Origin: Pseudomonas khavaziana | GTDB lineage: Bacteria; Pseudomonadota; Gammaproteobacteria; Pseudomonadales; Pseudomonadaceae | DNA: 64,000 nt | Assembly (NCBI RefSeq): GCF_019145205.1 | Contig: NZ_JAHSTT010000002.1 | Location: 310,001 to 374,000 of the forward strand | Direction: 5' to 3' | Shown: piece by piece, positions 29,299 through 39,260 of the stretch | How the letters are laid out: every line of letters begins with the position of its first letter | Numbering within the stretch: the stretch's first letter is position 1 | The notes under the pieces: model-generated | The model's input: only the letters and a program-made list of their open reading frames with translations | Told to the model about the DNA's origin: nothing | Database searches by the model: none | Program-made: the position numbers and the translations under genes

Positions 29299-29958
29299 AT
29301 GCTCAAGCTTTACGGATTTTCGGTCAGCAACTACTACAACATGGTGAAACTGGCGCTGCTGGAGAAAGGACTGCCTTTCGAAGAGGTGCTTTTTTATGCC
29401 GGGCAAACCCCCGAAGCGCTGGCGATAAGCCCGCGCGGCAAGGTGCCGGTGCTGGGCGTGACGCAGGGATTTATCAACGAAACCAGCGTGATCCTCGAAT
29501 ACATCGAGCAGACCCAGGAAGGCCCTGCGCTGCTCCCGGCCGAGCCGTTCCAGCGTGCCCAGGTGCTGGCGTTATGCAGGGAGATCGAGCTGTACATCGA
29601 ATTGCCTGCCCGTGCCTGTTTCGCCGAGGCGTTTTTCGGCATGCCGGTGCCGGAGGCGATCAAGGAAAAATCCAAGGTCGAGTTGTTGCTGGGCATCACT
29701 TCTTTGGGGCGGCATGGCAAGTTCGCGCCTTATGTGGCGGGTGAAAGTTTTACCATTGCCGATCTGTATTTTATGTACAGCTTGAATCTGGCCTGTGGTG
29801 TGGGCGAGAAGCTGTTTGGGCTGGACTTGCTGGCGCAGTTGCCGCAAGCGAAGGCATTGCTGGGGCGCCTGAATGAAATGCCCAATGCGCAGAAGGTGGA
29901 GGCGGACAGGCAGGCGGCGATGCCGGCATTCATGGCGATGATTGCGGCCAAAAAATAA
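29299..29958 (+). CDS. glutathione S-transferase family protein
   Basis: 219 residues: a thioredoxin-like N-terminal domain (1-78) with FSVSNYYNMVKLALLEKGLPF, the cis-proline GKVPVLG and the ETSVILEYIE glutathione-binding motif, then an all-helical C-terminal domain with the FTIADLYFM capping motif. It conjugates or reduces with glutathione in the cytoplasm; substrate unknown. ATG 29299 with GGAGG upstream. Confidence 0.9.
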   Translation: MLKLYGFSVSNYYNMVKLALLEKGLPFEEVLFYAGQTPEALAISPRGKVPVLGVTQGFINETSVILEYIEQTQEGPALLPAEPFQRAQVLALCREIELYIELPARACFAEAFFGMPVPEAIKEKSKVELLLGITSLGRHGKFAPYVAGESFTIADLYFMYSLNLACGVGEKLFGLDLLAQLPQAKALLGRLNEMPNAQKVEADRQAAMPAFMAMIAAKK

Positions 29959-29963
29959 TCAAT

Positions 29964-30050
29964 GTGGGAGGGGGCTTGCTCCCGATGGCGGTGTATCAGG
30001 TAAGAAAACCTTAGCTGACCCACCTCCATCGGGAGCAAGCCCCCTCCCAC
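29964..30050. repeat. REPIN, GTGGGAGGGGGCTTGC class
   Basis: An intact inverted pair between the convergent GST and argH genes, 87 bp. Its left arm starts 5 bp after the GST stop and its right arm ends 4 bp before the argH stop, so it fills the whole spacer. Confidence 0.9.
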
Positions 30051-30054
30051 AGTT

Positions 30055-31449
30055 TTAGCGGCTGGCGAGCAATTCTTTGCCGCGTACTACGGCAGCCTTG
30101 ACCTGTGCCGGTGCAGTACCGCCCACATGGTTGCGGGCATTCACCGAGCCTTCGAGGGTCAGCACGGCAAACACATCCTGCTCGATCTGGTCGCTGAACT
30201 GGCGCAGTTCTTCCAGGCTCATCTCCGCCAGGTCCTTGCCGGTGTCTACGCCATATTTAACCGCGTGGCCGACGATTTCGTGGCAATCACGGAACGGCAG
30301 GCCACGGCGTACCAGGTAATCAGCCAGGTCGGTCGCGGTGGAAAACCCGCGCAGGGCCGCTTCACGCATCATCGCGTGCCTGGGCTTGATCGCCGGGATC
30401 ATGTCGGCAAAGGCACGCAGCGAGTCGCGCAGGGTGTCGGCGGCGTCGAACAGCGGTTCCTTGTCTTCCTGGTTGTCCTTGTTGTAGGCCAGGGGTTGGC
30501 CTTTCATCAGGGTCAACAGGCCCATCAGTGCGCCGAATACCCGGCCGCTTTTGCCCCGTACCAGCTCGGGCACGTCGGGGTTCTTCTTTTGCGGCATGAT
30601 CGAGCTGCCGGTGCAGAAGCGGTCCGGCAGGTCGATGAACTGGAACTGCGCGCTGGTCCATAGCACCAGTTCTTCCGAGAAACGCGACAGGTGCATCATC
30701 GCAATGCTGGCGGCGGCGCAGAATTCGATAGCGAAGTCACGGTCCGACACGCCATCCAGGGAGTTGCCGCCCACGGCGTCAAAGCCCAGCAGTTGTGCGG
30801 TGTACTCGCGGTCGATCGGGTAGGTGGTACCCGCCAGCGCGGCGCTGCCCAATGGCATGCGGTTGGCGCGCTTGCGGCAATCGACCAGGCGCTCGTAGTC
30901 GCGGCTGAGCATTTCGAACCAGGCCAGCAGGTGGTGGCCGAAGGTCACCGGCTGTGCGGTCTGCAAGTGGGTGAAGCCGGGCATGATGGTGTCCGATTCA
31001 CGCTCGGCCTGCTCCAGCAAACCTTTTTGCAGGCGGGTGATTTCGGCCAGGATCAGGTCGATTTCATCGCGCAGCCACAAGCGGATATCGGTGGCTACCT
31101 GATCGTTACGGCTGCGGCCGGTGTGCAGTTTTTTGCCGGTCACGCCGATGCGGTCGGTCAAGCGCGCCTCGATGTTCATGTGCACATCTTCCAGGTCGAC
31201 GCGCCAATCGAACGTACCGGCCTCGATCTCACCGCGGATGGTGGTCAGGCCGTCGATGATGCTGTCACGCTCGGCGTCGGTCAGCACGCCGACCTTGGCC
31301 AGCATCGTGGCGTGGGCGATGGAGCCCATGATGTCGTGGCGGTACAGGCGCTGGTCAAAGGTGACGGAGGCGGTGAAGCGGGCGACGAAGGCGTCGACGG
31401 GTTCACTGAAGCGGCCGCCCCAGGACTGGTTGGTCTTGTCGGTGCTCAT
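30055..31449 (-). CDS. argH: argininosuccinate lyase
   Basis: 464 residues, fumarase/aspartase superfamily. The signature [12 protein letters not shown] (near residue 283) contains the catalytic serine loop, and [12 protein letters not shown] and [16 protein letters not shown] are present. It splits argininosuccinate to arginine and fumarate. ATG 31449, divergent from algR across a 499-bp spacer. Confidence 0.97.
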   Translation of the reverse strand: MSTDKTNQSWGGRFSEPVDAFVARFTASVTFDQRLYRHDIMGSIAHATMLAKVGVLTDAERDSIIDGLTTIRGEIEAGTFDWRVDLEDVHMNIEARLTDRIGVTGKKLHTGRSRNDQVATDIRLWLRDEIDLILAEITRLQKGLLEQAERESDTIMPGFTHLQTAQPVTFGHHLLAWFEMLSRDYERLVDCRKRANRMPLGSAALAGTTYPIDREYTAQLLGFDAVGGNSLDGVSDRDFAIEFCAAASIAMMHLSRFSEELVLWTSAQFQFIDLPDRFCTGSSIMPQKKNPDVPELVRGKSGRVFGALMGLLTLMKGQPLAYNKDNQEDKEPLFDAADTLRDSLRAFADMIPAIKPRHAMMREAALRGFSTATDLADYLVRRGLPFRDCHEIVGHAVKYGVDTGKDLAEMSLEELRQFSDQIEQDVFAVLTLEGSVNARNHVGGTAPAQVKAAVVRGKELLASR

Positions 31450-31948
31450 GGATTCGCTCGTGATCTGTTTGAAAGAGGCATGGAGGTGTGCCGGCGATAA
31501 TAACAGGGTTGCCCTTGGTGGCGGTGTTGCGGGTGTCTGGCAATTTTATTTGCTCCACCGATGGCTAAGTGCCTTGCCGCCGACCGCATCCGGGACGAGA
31601 CTGGACAGGTACTTATTGAAACGATATTTGACGATTGAGCAATATCGTCTCGGTGAGCGTCTACAGTTGCACTGATAGTGTGTGAATGCACCAAAGTCGA
31701 CTGATGCGGTCATAACCAGACTATCCATTAAACAGGGGGGTATTCGGATTGTGTATCAGTGAACCCTACGACGATGCCCGACGGCAGCAGGTCCTGGGCG
31801 CAATTGAACAGGTCCGGGTAAATTTGGGTGCCGCTCTCAGGGCACTTTTTGCCGCTCGCGCTAGTCTTAGCGTGGATCGCTGTGACGTAAGTCACCGCAC
31901 CTGTCTACGCTATCCTTGTGCGAGACTCACGCAGGAATCCAGCGCAAT
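31450..31948. other. argH/algR spacer, no gene recognised
   Basis: 499 bp. In P. aeruginosa the sensor gene algZ (fimS) occupies this place; no histidine kinase fragment is readable in any frame here. Short open frames exist (for example 31749-31952) but show no family resemblance and overlap algR. The stretch is more AT-rich than its surroundings and presumably holds the argH and algR promoters. Confidence 0.6.
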
Positions 31949-32695
31949 ATGAATGTCCTGATCGTTGATGACGAACCCCAAGCCCGCGAGCGACTGAGCC
32001 GTCTGGTCAGTGAACTCGAGGGTTATACAAACCTTGACCCGAGTGCCACCACTGGGGAGGAGGCGTTGACGCTGATCGAGAGCCTCAAGCCAGATCTGGT
32101 GCTGCTCGATATCCGCATGCCGGGCCTCGACGGCTTGCAAGTGGCCGCCCGCCTGAGCGAGCGCGAGTCGCCGCCGGCCGTGGTTTTGTGCATGGCCCAT
32201 GATGAGTTTTCTGCGCAGACGCTTGAAGAGAGCAATGTCAGTTTTCTCATCAAGCCAGTCACTGCCGAAGCCTTGCTCAAGGCGTTGAAAAAAGCCGAGA
32301 GACCCAACCGCGCCCAGCTTGCCGCCTTGACCCAGCCGGCTGCCCAGAGTGGTAATGGGCCACGCAGCCACATCAGTGCGCGCACTCGCAAGGGTATCGA
32401 GCTGATCCCACTTAGCCAGGTCGTCTATTTTATTGCCGATCACAAGTACGTGACCTTGCGTCATGAGTCTGGTGAAGTGCTGCTCGATGAGCCGCTCAAG
32501 GCCCTGGAAGACGAATTTGGCGACCGCTTCGTGCGCATCCATCGCAACGCGCTGGTAGCCCGTGAGCGCATCGATCGCCTGCAACGTACGCCCCTGGGGC
32601 ACTTTCAGCTATTCCTGAAGGGGCTCAACGGCGATGCACTGATTGTCAGCCGACGCCACGTCGCCGGCGTGCGCAAGATGATGCAGCAGCTTTAA
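31949..32695 (+). CDS. algR: LytTR response regulator AlgR
   Basis: 248 residues: receiver domain 1-115 with phospho-acceptor D54 (VLLDIRMPGLDGL) and the conserved K near 108 (FLIKPV), then a LytTR DNA-binding domain (about 140-245; VYFIADHKYVTLRH, RIHRNALVARERIDRL). AlgR controls alginate, twitching motility, cyanide and other traits in P. aeruginosa. ATG 31949 is used although the frame opens at 31916. It is followed by hemC after 138 bp, as in other pseudomonads. The cognate sensor AlgZ is not encoded upstream. Confidence 0.95.
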   Translation: MNVLIVDDEPQARERLSRLVSELEGYTNLDPSATTGEEALTLIESLKPDLVLLDIRMPGLDGLQVAARLSERESPPAVVLCMAHDEFSAQTLEESNVSFLIKPVTAEALLKALKKAERPNRAQLAALTQPAAQSGNGPRSHISARTRKGIELIPLSQVVYFIADHKYVTLRHESGEVLLDEPLKALEDEFGDRFVRIHRNALVARERIDRLQRTPLGHFQLFLKGLNGDALIVSRRHVAGVRKMMQQL

Positions 32696-32763
32696 CCCAA
32701 GGTCTGCGGCGCGGTCTGCGTTCCTTGTCGTGGTGCGATGTGGCCAGGGAGGCCCCGCACTTG

Positions 32764-32777
32764 CTGATTCAAATCAA
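32764..32777 (+). promoter_or_regulatory. ANR/FNR-like box upstream of hemC
   Basis: CTGATTCAAATCAA matches TTGAT-N4-ATCAA at 9 of 10 fixed positions. A TATTAT -10 hexamer at 32798-32803 predicts a start near 32810, placing the box centre at about -40, the class II activator position. Function inferred. Confidence 0.5.
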
Positions 32778-32833
32778 AGCGTATTTGCCTGAGCTGTTAT
32801 TATCCGCTGTAACTATTCAGTTCGGATTGATCC

Positions 32834-33775
32834 ATGTCCTCTCGCGAAATCCGCATCGCCACCCGTAAAAGCGCCCTGGCCTTGTGGCAGGCCGAATACG
32901 TCAAAGCACGCCTTGAGCAGGCCCATCCGGGCCTCAAGGTATCCCTTGTACCCATGGTCAGTCGCGGCGACAAGCTGCTCGACTCGCCACTGTCGAAAAT
33001 CGGCGGCAAGGGCTTGTTCGTCAAGGAGCTGGAAACAGCGCTGCTGGAGAACGAAGCCGACATCGCCGTGCATTCGATGAAAGATGTGCCCATGGACTTC
33101 CCTGAAGGCCTGGGCCTTTTTTGCATCTGCGAACGCGAAGACCCGCGCGATGCCTTTGTTTCCAACACCTACGCATCCCTGGATGAATTGCCGCTGGGCA
33201 GCATCGTCGGCACCTCCAGCCTGCGTCGCCAGGCTCAGTTGCTGAGCCGGCGCCCCGATTTGCAGATCCGTTTCCTGCGCGGCAACGTCAACACTCGCCT
33301 GGCCAAGCTCGACGCCGGCGAATATGACGCAATCATCCTTGCCGCTGCCGGCTTGATTCGCCTGGGCTTCGAAGAGCGCATCACGTCGGCCATCAGCATC
33401 GAAGACAGCCTGCCCGCGGGCGGGCAGGGTGCGGTCGGCATCGAATGCCGCACCGCCGACAGCGAAATCCACGCACTGCTCAAGCCCCTTGATCATGCGG
33501 ATACCGAAGTGCGTGTCACCGCCGAGCGCGCCCTGAACAAGCATCTCAATGGTGGCTGCCAAGTGCCAATCGCCTGCTACGCCGTGCTCGAAGGTGAAAA
33601 CCTGTGGCTGCGTGGCCTGGTCGGCGACCCGGACGGCGGTACGCTGCTGACCGCCGAAGTGCGCGGCCCGCAACGTGATGCCACGGCCCTGGGCATCCAG
33701 GTCGCCGAGGAGTTGCTGGACAAAGGCGCTGGCGCCATCCTGCAGAAAGTCTATGGCGAGGCCGGCCCGCAGTGA
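32834..33775 (+). CDS. hemC: hydroxymethylbilane synthase
   Basis: 313 residues. It has catalytic-region residues in [10 protein letters not shown] (near 77-86), [26 protein letters not shown], and C242 in LNGGCQVPI, which carries the dipyrromethane cofactor. It links four porphobilinogens into hydroxymethylbilane. Its stop overlaps the GTG of hemD (GTGA), so the two are translationally coupled. Confidence 0.97.
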   Translation: MSSREIRIATRKSALALWQAEYVKARLEQAHPGLKVSLVPMVSRGDKLLDSPLSKIGGKGLFVKELETALLENEADIAVHSMKDVPMDFPEGLGLFCICEREDPRDAFVSNTYASLDELPLGSIVGTSSLRRQAQLLSRRPDLQIRFLRGNVNTRLAKLDAGEYDAIILAAAGLIRLGFEERITSAISIEDSLPAGGQGAVGIECRTADSEIHALLKPLDHADTEVRVTAERALNKHLNGGCQVPIACYAVLEGENLWLRGLVGDPDGGTLLTAEVRGPQRDATALGIQVAEELLDKGAGAILQKVYGEAGPQ

Positions 33776-34530
33776 CCGACTGGCGCGTACTGCTGACGCG
33801 GCCTGCCGAGGAGTCGATGGCCCTGGGGGCCTTGTTGTCCGAGGCTGGTATCTACAGCAGCAGCCTACCCTTGCTGGAAACCGAAGCGTTGCCGGTCACA
33901 CCCGAGCAACAAGCGTTGTTCGGCGCGCTGCAGCGCTATTGCGCGGTCATCGTGGTGAGCAAGCCGGCTGCGCGCCTAGCCTTGCAACGATTGGGAAGTA
34001 CTCTGGCGCCAATGCCCTGGTTCAGCGTTGGGGCGGCGACGGCGCAGATACTGGCCGGTCATGGCCTCGATGTTCACTATCCAGCCACTGGCGATGACAG
34101 CGAGGCCTTGCTTCGATTGCCTGCATTGCGCGAGGCTACTGCCCGGCCAGATGCAAGGGTGCTGATTCTGCGCGGCGAAGGCGGGCGGGAGTTGCTGGCA
34201 GAGCGTTTGCGCGAGCAAGGTGCTAGTGTCGACTATCTGCAATTGTATCGGCGTTTTCTTCCAGCCTATGAGAAGGGCGCGCTGATGCAGCGCATTCAGT
34301 TGGAACGCTTGAACGGCCTGGTGGTCAGCAGTGGGCAGGGTTTTTTACACTTGCAGGCCATGGCCGGCCCCGATTGGCCAGAGGTGGCACAGCTGCCATT
34401 GTTCGTGCCCAGTCCGCGCGTCTATGAGATGGCGCGGGCCGCTGGCGCAGAAAAAGTTGTGGACTGTCGTGGCGCGAGTGCCGCGGCTTTGTTAGTGGCG
34501 TTGGGGAGCTATCCCGTTCCCACTCTCTGA
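33772..34530 (+). CDS. hemD: uroporphyrinogen-III synthase
   Basis: 252 residues with the loosely conserved two-domain HemD fold: an N-terminal [20 protein letters not shown] start, [15 protein letters not shown] in the middle and a C-terminal [13 protein letters not shown] block. It closes hydroxymethylbilane with D-ring inversion. Sequence conservation in this family is low; the position between hemC and hemX makes the call firm. Confidence 0.93.
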   Translation: MTDWRVLLTRPAEESMALGALLSEAGIYSSSLPLLETEALPVTPEQQALFGALQRYCAVIVVSKPAARLALQRLGSTLAPMPWFSVGAATAQILAGHGLDVHYPATGDDSEALLRLPALREATARPDARVLILRGEGGRELLAERLREQGASVDYLQLYRRFLPAYEKGALMQRIQLERLNGLVVSSGQGFLHLQAMAGPDWPEVAQLPLFVPSPRVYEMARAAGAEKVVDCRGASAAALLVALGSYPVPTL

Positions 34531-34548
34531 TACGCAAAGGACGGATAC

Positions 34549-35664
34549 GTGAGCGAAACAGCCTTGCCTAAAGATGAAGCTCAGCCCGCGCTCGACGCGC
34601 CGGTCGAGACACCGGTCAGCGCACCACGCCGCAGCAATGGCCTGGCCATCGTCGCCTTGCTGCTGGGCGCTGCGGGCGTAGCCGCCGGCGGCTGGGGGAT
34701 TTGGCAGGTGCGCGCCCTGCAAACCAGCAACCAGCATCAGCTGGGCCAGGTGCAGACCCTGGATGAGCAATCCCAGAGCCTCAAGCAAAGCCAGCAGCAG
34801 ATGGCCGCTCGCCTGGCGCAGTTACCGGGTGCGGACGAGCTTGAGGAGCGCCGCCGCCTGGTCGCCCAATTGCAGGGTGATCAGCAGCGCCTGAACCAGC
34901 GCCTGGAAACCGTGTTGGGTGCCAGCCGCAAGGACTGGCGCCTGGCCGAAGCCGAACACCTGATTCGTCTGGCCAGCTTGCGTTTATCTGCCTTGCAGGA
35001 CATCAACAGCGCCCAGTCGCTGGTCCAGGGGGCGGACGAGATTCTTCGCGAGCAGAGCGACCCAGGCGCTTTCGCCGCGCGCGAGCAACTGGCCAAGAGC
35101 CTGGCCGCGTTGCGTAGTACCGAGCAGCCGGATCGTACCGGCCTTTACCTGCAACTGGCGGCCCTGCGTGACCAGGTCGTGCAGTTGGCGGCGATTGCGC
35201 CGGAGTATCAACTCACCGAGCCTTCCTCCCAAGGGCGTCCCACCAACGATACGGAAAATTGGTTGAGCAAGTGGTGGGAACAGATCTCCCGCTATTTCCG
35301 CATCGACTTCAACCCGGATGACAACATCCGCCCATTGCTGGCGGGCCAAGGCCTGAACCAAGTGCGACTGGCCCTGAGCCTGGCGCTGGAGCAAGCACAG
35401 TGGGCCGCGCTGAATGGCGAGTCGGCGGTGTACAGCCGCTCGTTGGGGCAAGCGCGCAGCGTATTGCAAGACAACTTCAACCAGGACAACCCGCAGAGCA
35501 AGGCGATGCTGGCGCGTATCGCTGAGCTTGAGCCCAAGGCCGTGTCGGTGGTGACGCCCGACCTGGCAGCGAGCCTGGCTGCGGTGCAGGCGTACCTCGA
35601 GCGTCGACATCAGTCTGCCGATGAGGCCAAGGCTTCGGCTGACAAACCGGCGACCCAGGAGTAG
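34549..35664 (+). CDS. hemX: HemX, putative uroporphyrinogen-III C-methyltransferase family membrane protein
   Basis: 371 residues: a cytoplasmic tail (1-35), one TM helix (about 36-58, GLAIVALLLGAAGVAAGGWGIW), a coiled coil (about 65-130) and a periplasmic alpha-helical domain. Despite the family name it has no SAM-binding motif. It follows hemD and precedes hemY in the conserved hemCDXY order. GTG 34549 is preceded by AAGGA. Confidence 0.9.
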   Translation: MSETALPKDEAQPALDAPVETPVSAPRRSNGLAIVALLLGAAGVAAGGWGIWQVRALQTSNQHQLGQVQTLDEQSQSLKQSQQQMAARLAQLPGADELEERRRLVAQLQGDQQRLNQRLETVLGASRKDWRLAEAEHLIRLASLRLSALQDINSAQSLVQGADEILREQSDPGAFAAREQLAKSLAALRSTEQPDRTGLYLQLAALRDQVVQLAAIAPEYQLTEPSSQGRPTNDTENWLSKWWEQISRYFRIDFNPDDNIRPLLAGQGLNQVRLALSLALEQAQWAALNGESAVYSRSLGQARSVLQDNFNQDNPQSKAMLARIAELEPKAVSVVTPDLAASLAAVQAYLERRHQSADEAKASADKPATQE

Positions 35665-35669
35665 AGCTG

Positions 35670-36911
35670 ATGAAGCGTTTCTATGTGATCCTGGTGCTGG
35701 CAATTGCGGTCGCCCTGGCACTGGGCGTGGGTGTTTCGAAACACACCGGCTACGTGCTGATTACCTATCCCCATTTGCTGCATTACGAATCGAGCCTGTG
35801 GGCTACGCTGGTGGCGGTATTTGCCATCGGCCTGGCGATCTACCTTGTGCGTGTGTTGTTGAGCCTGGTCACCACATCCAGCGGCGTGGTCAATCCCTGG
35901 TCGCGGCGCAACCGCAGCCGCCGTGTGCAAATTGCCATCGAACAAGGCCAGATGGACCTCGCGGAGGGCCGCTGGGCCAGTGCCGAACGCCATTTGCACC
36001 GCGCCGCGGAAGCAGAGCGCCAACCGTTGTTGTATTACATCGGCGCAGCCCGCGCGGCCAATGAGCAGGGCCGTTATGAGGAGTCCGACGGTTTGCTGGA
36101 GCGCGCCTTGGAGCGCCAGCCCCAGGCCGAACTGGCGGTTGCATTGAGCCATGCGCAACTGCAGATGGACCGAGGCGATACTGACGGCGCCCTGACCACC
36201 CTGCAGGCGATGCACGAGCGTCACCCGCATAACGCGCAGGTGCTACGGCAGTTGCAGCGCCTGCATCAGCAGCGTGGCGATTGGTCATCGGTGATTCGCC
36301 TGTTGCCTGAACTGCGCAAGGACAAGGTATTGCCTGCGGGCGAGCTTGCCGAGCTGGAGCGTCGCGCCTGGGGCGAGAACCTGAGTCTGGCTGCCCAGCG
36401 GGAAGAGCAAGGTGAAGCGGGCTTGCAGTCCCTGGAGCGCGCCTGGGAGCAATTGACTTCGGCCCAGCGCCAACAGCCACAGTTGGTGCTGGCGTATGCC
36501 GACCAACTGCGTCGGCTCGGTGCGGATGCCAAGGCCGAGGAGGTGCTGCGTGGTGCGCTCAAGCGCGGCTATGACAGCCACTTGATCCGTCTGTATGGCC
36601 TACTGCGCGGCAGTGACCCAGCGCGTCAATTGAAGTTTGCTGAAGGCTGGCTCAAGGATCATCCTGGCGACGCCAGTTTGCTGTTGACGCTGGGCCGCCT
36701 GTGCCTGCAAAACAGCCTGTGGGGCAAGGCACGGGACTACCTGGAAAGCAGTCTGCAAGTGCAGCGCAATCCTGAAGCCTGCGCCGAACTGGCCCGCCTG
36801 CTGGCCCAGTTGGGCGACACCGAACGAAGCAACCAGCTGTTTCAAGAGGGCCTGGGGTTGCTGGACAATCGTCTGCTGTCCTCGCCGCTACCAGTCCCTG
36901 CGCGAGTTTGA
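35670..36911 (+). CDS. hemY: HemY tetratricopeptide membrane protein
   Basis: 413 residues: two N-terminal TM helices (about 2-22 and 38-62), the HemY N-terminal domain, then repeated TPR-like helices to the C-terminus (for example YYIGAARAANEQGRYEESDG and LLTLGRLCLQNSLWGKARDYLESS). This is the gammaproteobacterial HemY of the hem operon, unrelated to protoporphyrinogen oxidase HemY; its function in haem homeostasis is unclear. ATG 35670, 5 bp after hemX. Confidence 0.9.
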   Translation: MKRFYVILVLAIAVALALGVGVSKHTGYVLITYPHLLHYESSLWATLVAVFAIGLAIYLVRVLLSLVTTSSGVVNPWSRRNRSRRVQIAIEQGQMDLAEGRWASAERHLHRAAEAERQPLLYYIGAARAANEQGRYEESDGLLERALERQPQAELAVALSHAQLQMDRGDTDGALTTLQAMHERHPHNAQVLRQLQRLHQQRGDWSSVIRLLPELRKDKVLPAGELAELERRAWGENLSLAAQREEQGEAGLQSLERAWEQLTSAQRQQPQLVLAYADQLRRLGADAKAEEVLRGALKRGYDSHLIRLYGLLRGSDPARQLKFAEGWLKDHPGDASLLLTLGRLCLQNSLWGKARDYLESSLQVQRNPEACAELARLLAQLGDTERSNQLFQEGLGLLDNRLLSSPLPVPARV

Positions 36912-37148
36912 AGTAGGAAAGGGTGAACAGATTGGCTCCGACCTATCTGACACCCGATCCGCCAATCCCCCGTAAACGCTTGGCCTAACTGGTGTTGTTA
37001 CTAATTCCTACTTGTTGTAATTGGATTTCCTCCGGACTCTGGCGGGATGTCCTTACATTTTCGCGGAATAGTCTGCTCTAGGGCGTATTGAAAGGGGTTG
37101 GGCCTTTACTCTACCGTAGCGACCTATCTCTTGCAGTGCGGATAAACA

Positions 37149-37670
37149 ATGTCTTTGGCCCCTTTACGCTCTTTGTTTTTCCTGGCGTTCATGGCAGGTG
37201 CGCTGACGTTGGGCGCGTCCTTTTATCTGGAATATGGCGCGCTGCTACAGCCTTGTTTTCTATGTCAGGTACAACGCCTGTTGCTTGCCATTTTTACGCT
37301 GATCAACTTGATCGCTGCTCTTCATAACCCTGGACGCATGGGCCTTTGCCTGTATGGACTGGCAAGCATGGGGTGTGCGCTGCTCGGCGCCATTACCGCA
37401 GGGCGCCAAGTGCTGTTGCAGAATATGCCCTCAGGCCAGGTCCGGGATTGCTGGCCCAGCCTGCAATCGATGATTGAGAACCTGTCGTTCTGGCAGGCAG
37501 CACGCTCAGTATTCAACGGCACTGTCGATTGCGTCGAAATCACCTGGACGCTATTTGAACTGAGTCTTCCCGAGTGGAGCCTGCTGTTCTTCGTGGCCAT
37601 GCTGATTCTGGGGGCCATGCAATTTTCAAGGTTGTTGTTTTGTAGGCACTTGCGCCGTGCAAGGGCATGA
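37149..37670 (+). CDS. dsbH: disulfide bond formation protein DsbB-like (DsbH)
   Basis: 173 residues, four TM helices. The quinone-linked cysteine pair is C36-x-x-C39 in LLQPCFLCQVQR, and the second pair is C101 and C128 (VRDCWPS and GTVDCVEI). It re-oxidises DsbA in the periplasm. P. aeruginosa has two DsbB paralogues; the one between hemY and algQ is called DsbH. ATG 37149. Confidence 0.9.
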   Translation: MSLAPLRSLFFLAFMAGALTLGASFYLEYGALLQPCFLCQVQRLLLAIFTLINLIAALHNPGRMGLCLYGLASMGCALLGAITAGRQVLLQNMPSGQVRDCWPSLQSMIENLSFWQAARSVFNGTVDCVEITWTLFELSLPEWSLLFFVAMLILGAMQFSRLLFCRHLRRARA

Positions 37671-37879
37671 AAACCGAACGCAGGTTGTAGGAGTGGATTA
37701 AACACTTGTATGAACTTTCTCTCCTGCGTACCTTGAAGCCACAGTCATGCGGGCATAATCTGGCCCGCACGCGTTATCCAAACCGTTTGTCAGACGCGGC
37801 CTTGTCCGGCTGCTGCTTTATCCTCGAAGTGTTGCGCAGGTACATAGCAGCAGCGCCCCTATAGGGAAGAGAGATCATC

Positions 37880-38338
37880 ATGCTGGAAAGTTGTCAGAAT
37901 GCTCAGGAACGCTGGGGTGGGGTGCACAAGCTGATCGACAGCTGGTTGAAGGCACGTCACGAACTGGTTCGGGCCTTTGATGCTCTCGGTGCCAAGCCCG
38001 AAGCATTGGGTGAGAATCGCGAGCCATTGCAGGATTTCTGTGGAGTGCTGGTGGACTACGTGTCGGCAGGCCATTTCGGTGTCTACGAGCAGCTGACCAA
38101 GGAGGCGGAAGCCTTCGACGACCAGCGTGGTCTCGATCTGGCAGAGACTATTTACCCGCGCATCGATGTGATCACGGAGAAGCTGCTGGCATTTACTGAC
38201 CTGTGTGATGCAGGGAAATGTGTTGCGGAAAAATTCAAAGAGTTGGGTGCGCTGCTACATGAGCGTTTCGAGTTGGAAGACTGCCTGATCGAAGTGCTGC
38301 ACAACGCGCATAAGGAAGAGGTTGCCACCCAGGCCTGA
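37880..38338 (+). CDS. algQ: AlgQ / Rsd anti-sigma-70 factor
   Basis: A 152-residue helical protein of the Rsd/AlgQ family, starting [20 protein letters not shown], with the conserved HFGVYEQL and [10 protein letters not shown] blocks. It binds the primary sigma factor region 4 and frees RNA polymerase for alternative sigmas; in Pseudomonas it also affects alginate and Ndk. ATG 37880. Confidence 0.95.
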   Translation: MLESCQNAQERWGGVHKLIDSWLKARHELVRAFDALGAKPEALGENREPLQDFCGVLVDYVSAGHFGVYEQLTKEAEAFDDQRGLDLAETIYPRIDVITEKLLAFTDLCDAGKCVAEKFKELGALLHERFELEDCLIEVLHNAHKEEVATQA

Positions 38339-38355
38339 ACCTTTGCGACGATATG

Positions 38356-38385
38356 AAAAACGGTGCGCATGTCGCACCGTTTTTT
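38356..38385. terminator. bidirectional terminator between algQ and the FKBP gene
   Basis: ACGGTGCG (38360-38367), loop CATGT, CGCACCGT (38373-38380), flanked by an A run on the left and a T run on the right. Confidence 0.88.
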
Positions 38386-38390
38386 ATGGG

Positions 38391-39068
38391 TCAGTGGCGA
38401 GTGCCGAGCAGTTCTATCTCGAACACCAGCGGCGTAAAGGGCGGGATCAACTCACCCGCCCCATCTGCGCCATAGGCCAAGGCTGAAGGAATCACCAGGC
38501 GCCATTTTGCACCCACCGGCATCTGTTGCAATGCGCTGCTCCAACCGCTGATCACGCTGTCCAGGCGAAACCATTGCGGCTGCGTACTTTTGTCGAAGAC
38601 GGTCCCGTCGGGTAGTCGCCCCACGTATTTCACCTGCACCTCATCGCTGGCCAGTGGCTTATTGCCTGTGCCAGGTGACAGCTCGGTGAGCAGGATGCCG
38701 TCTGCCAATTCGCGCACGCCAGTGACGGCTTTTTCCTGCGTCAGGAATTGTTGTTCGGCGACGAGTGCTTTTTCGCTTTGAGGGGGTTGGGCGTCGGCAG
38801 CGTTCTGTGCTTCGTGCTGGGCGAGTATCTGTTCCATACGAGCTTGGTCCAGCGCAAGCGGCTTGCCCTGGTAGGCTTGCCTGAGGCCGTCCACCAGTGC
38901 CTGGATCTGTAGGTCAGGGACTTCCTGGCGCAACCGTTCGCCGAGGCTTGCGCCGAGACTATAGGCAAGGTCGTGCGGATCCGAGGCGGTGGTTTTTGAC
39001 GACGGTTGCTCGCTCGCATCGGCTACGCAGATCATTAAGCCAAGCACTAGAAAAAGGTAACGCGACAT
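38391..39068 (-). CDS. FKBP-type peptidyl-prolyl isomerase (exported)
   Basis: 225 residues: signal peptide 1-18 (MSRYLFLVLGLMICVADA), a Mip/FkpA-like helical N-terminal domain (DLAYSLGASLGERLRQEVPD...) and a C-terminal FKBP domain (about 135-225; VQVKYVGRLPDGTVFDKS, PVGAKWRLVIPSALAYG, FEIELL). It folds proteins in the periplasm. ATG 39068 is chosen over an upstream open frame because a signal peptide follows it. Convergent with algQ. Confidence 0.9.
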   Translation of the reverse strand: MSRYLFLVLGLMICVADASEQPSSKTTASDPHDLAYSLGASLGERLRQEVPDLQIQALVDGLRQAYQGKPLALDQARMEQILAQHEAQNAADAQPPQSEKALVAEQQFLTQEKAVTGVRELADGILLTELSPGTGNKPLASDEVQVKYVGRLPDGTVFDKSTQPQWFRLDSVISGWSSALQQMPVGAKWRLVIPSALAYGADGAGELIPPFTPLVFEIELLGTRH

Positions 39069-39260
39069 GGACAGTCTCCCGGCGAAAGTGCGAGGGATTA
39101 TGCCAGTGTGAGTGAGTAAAAAGTGGCGCGGTTTTTCGTTATATCGATAAGAATTTTCGTACGGTGCAACGCAAGGCAAACGATACTGTCAACATGCCCT
39201 AGCGGCGGTAAGAGCAGAGGGCTAGTATGAGCCGCACCCACGTCAGCCAGGAGGTAAACC

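Noticed and set aside
31749..31952. Possible short gene or remnant of algZ before algR
   Set aside because: It overlaps the algR start, has no ribosome site, and shows no histidine-kinase features.
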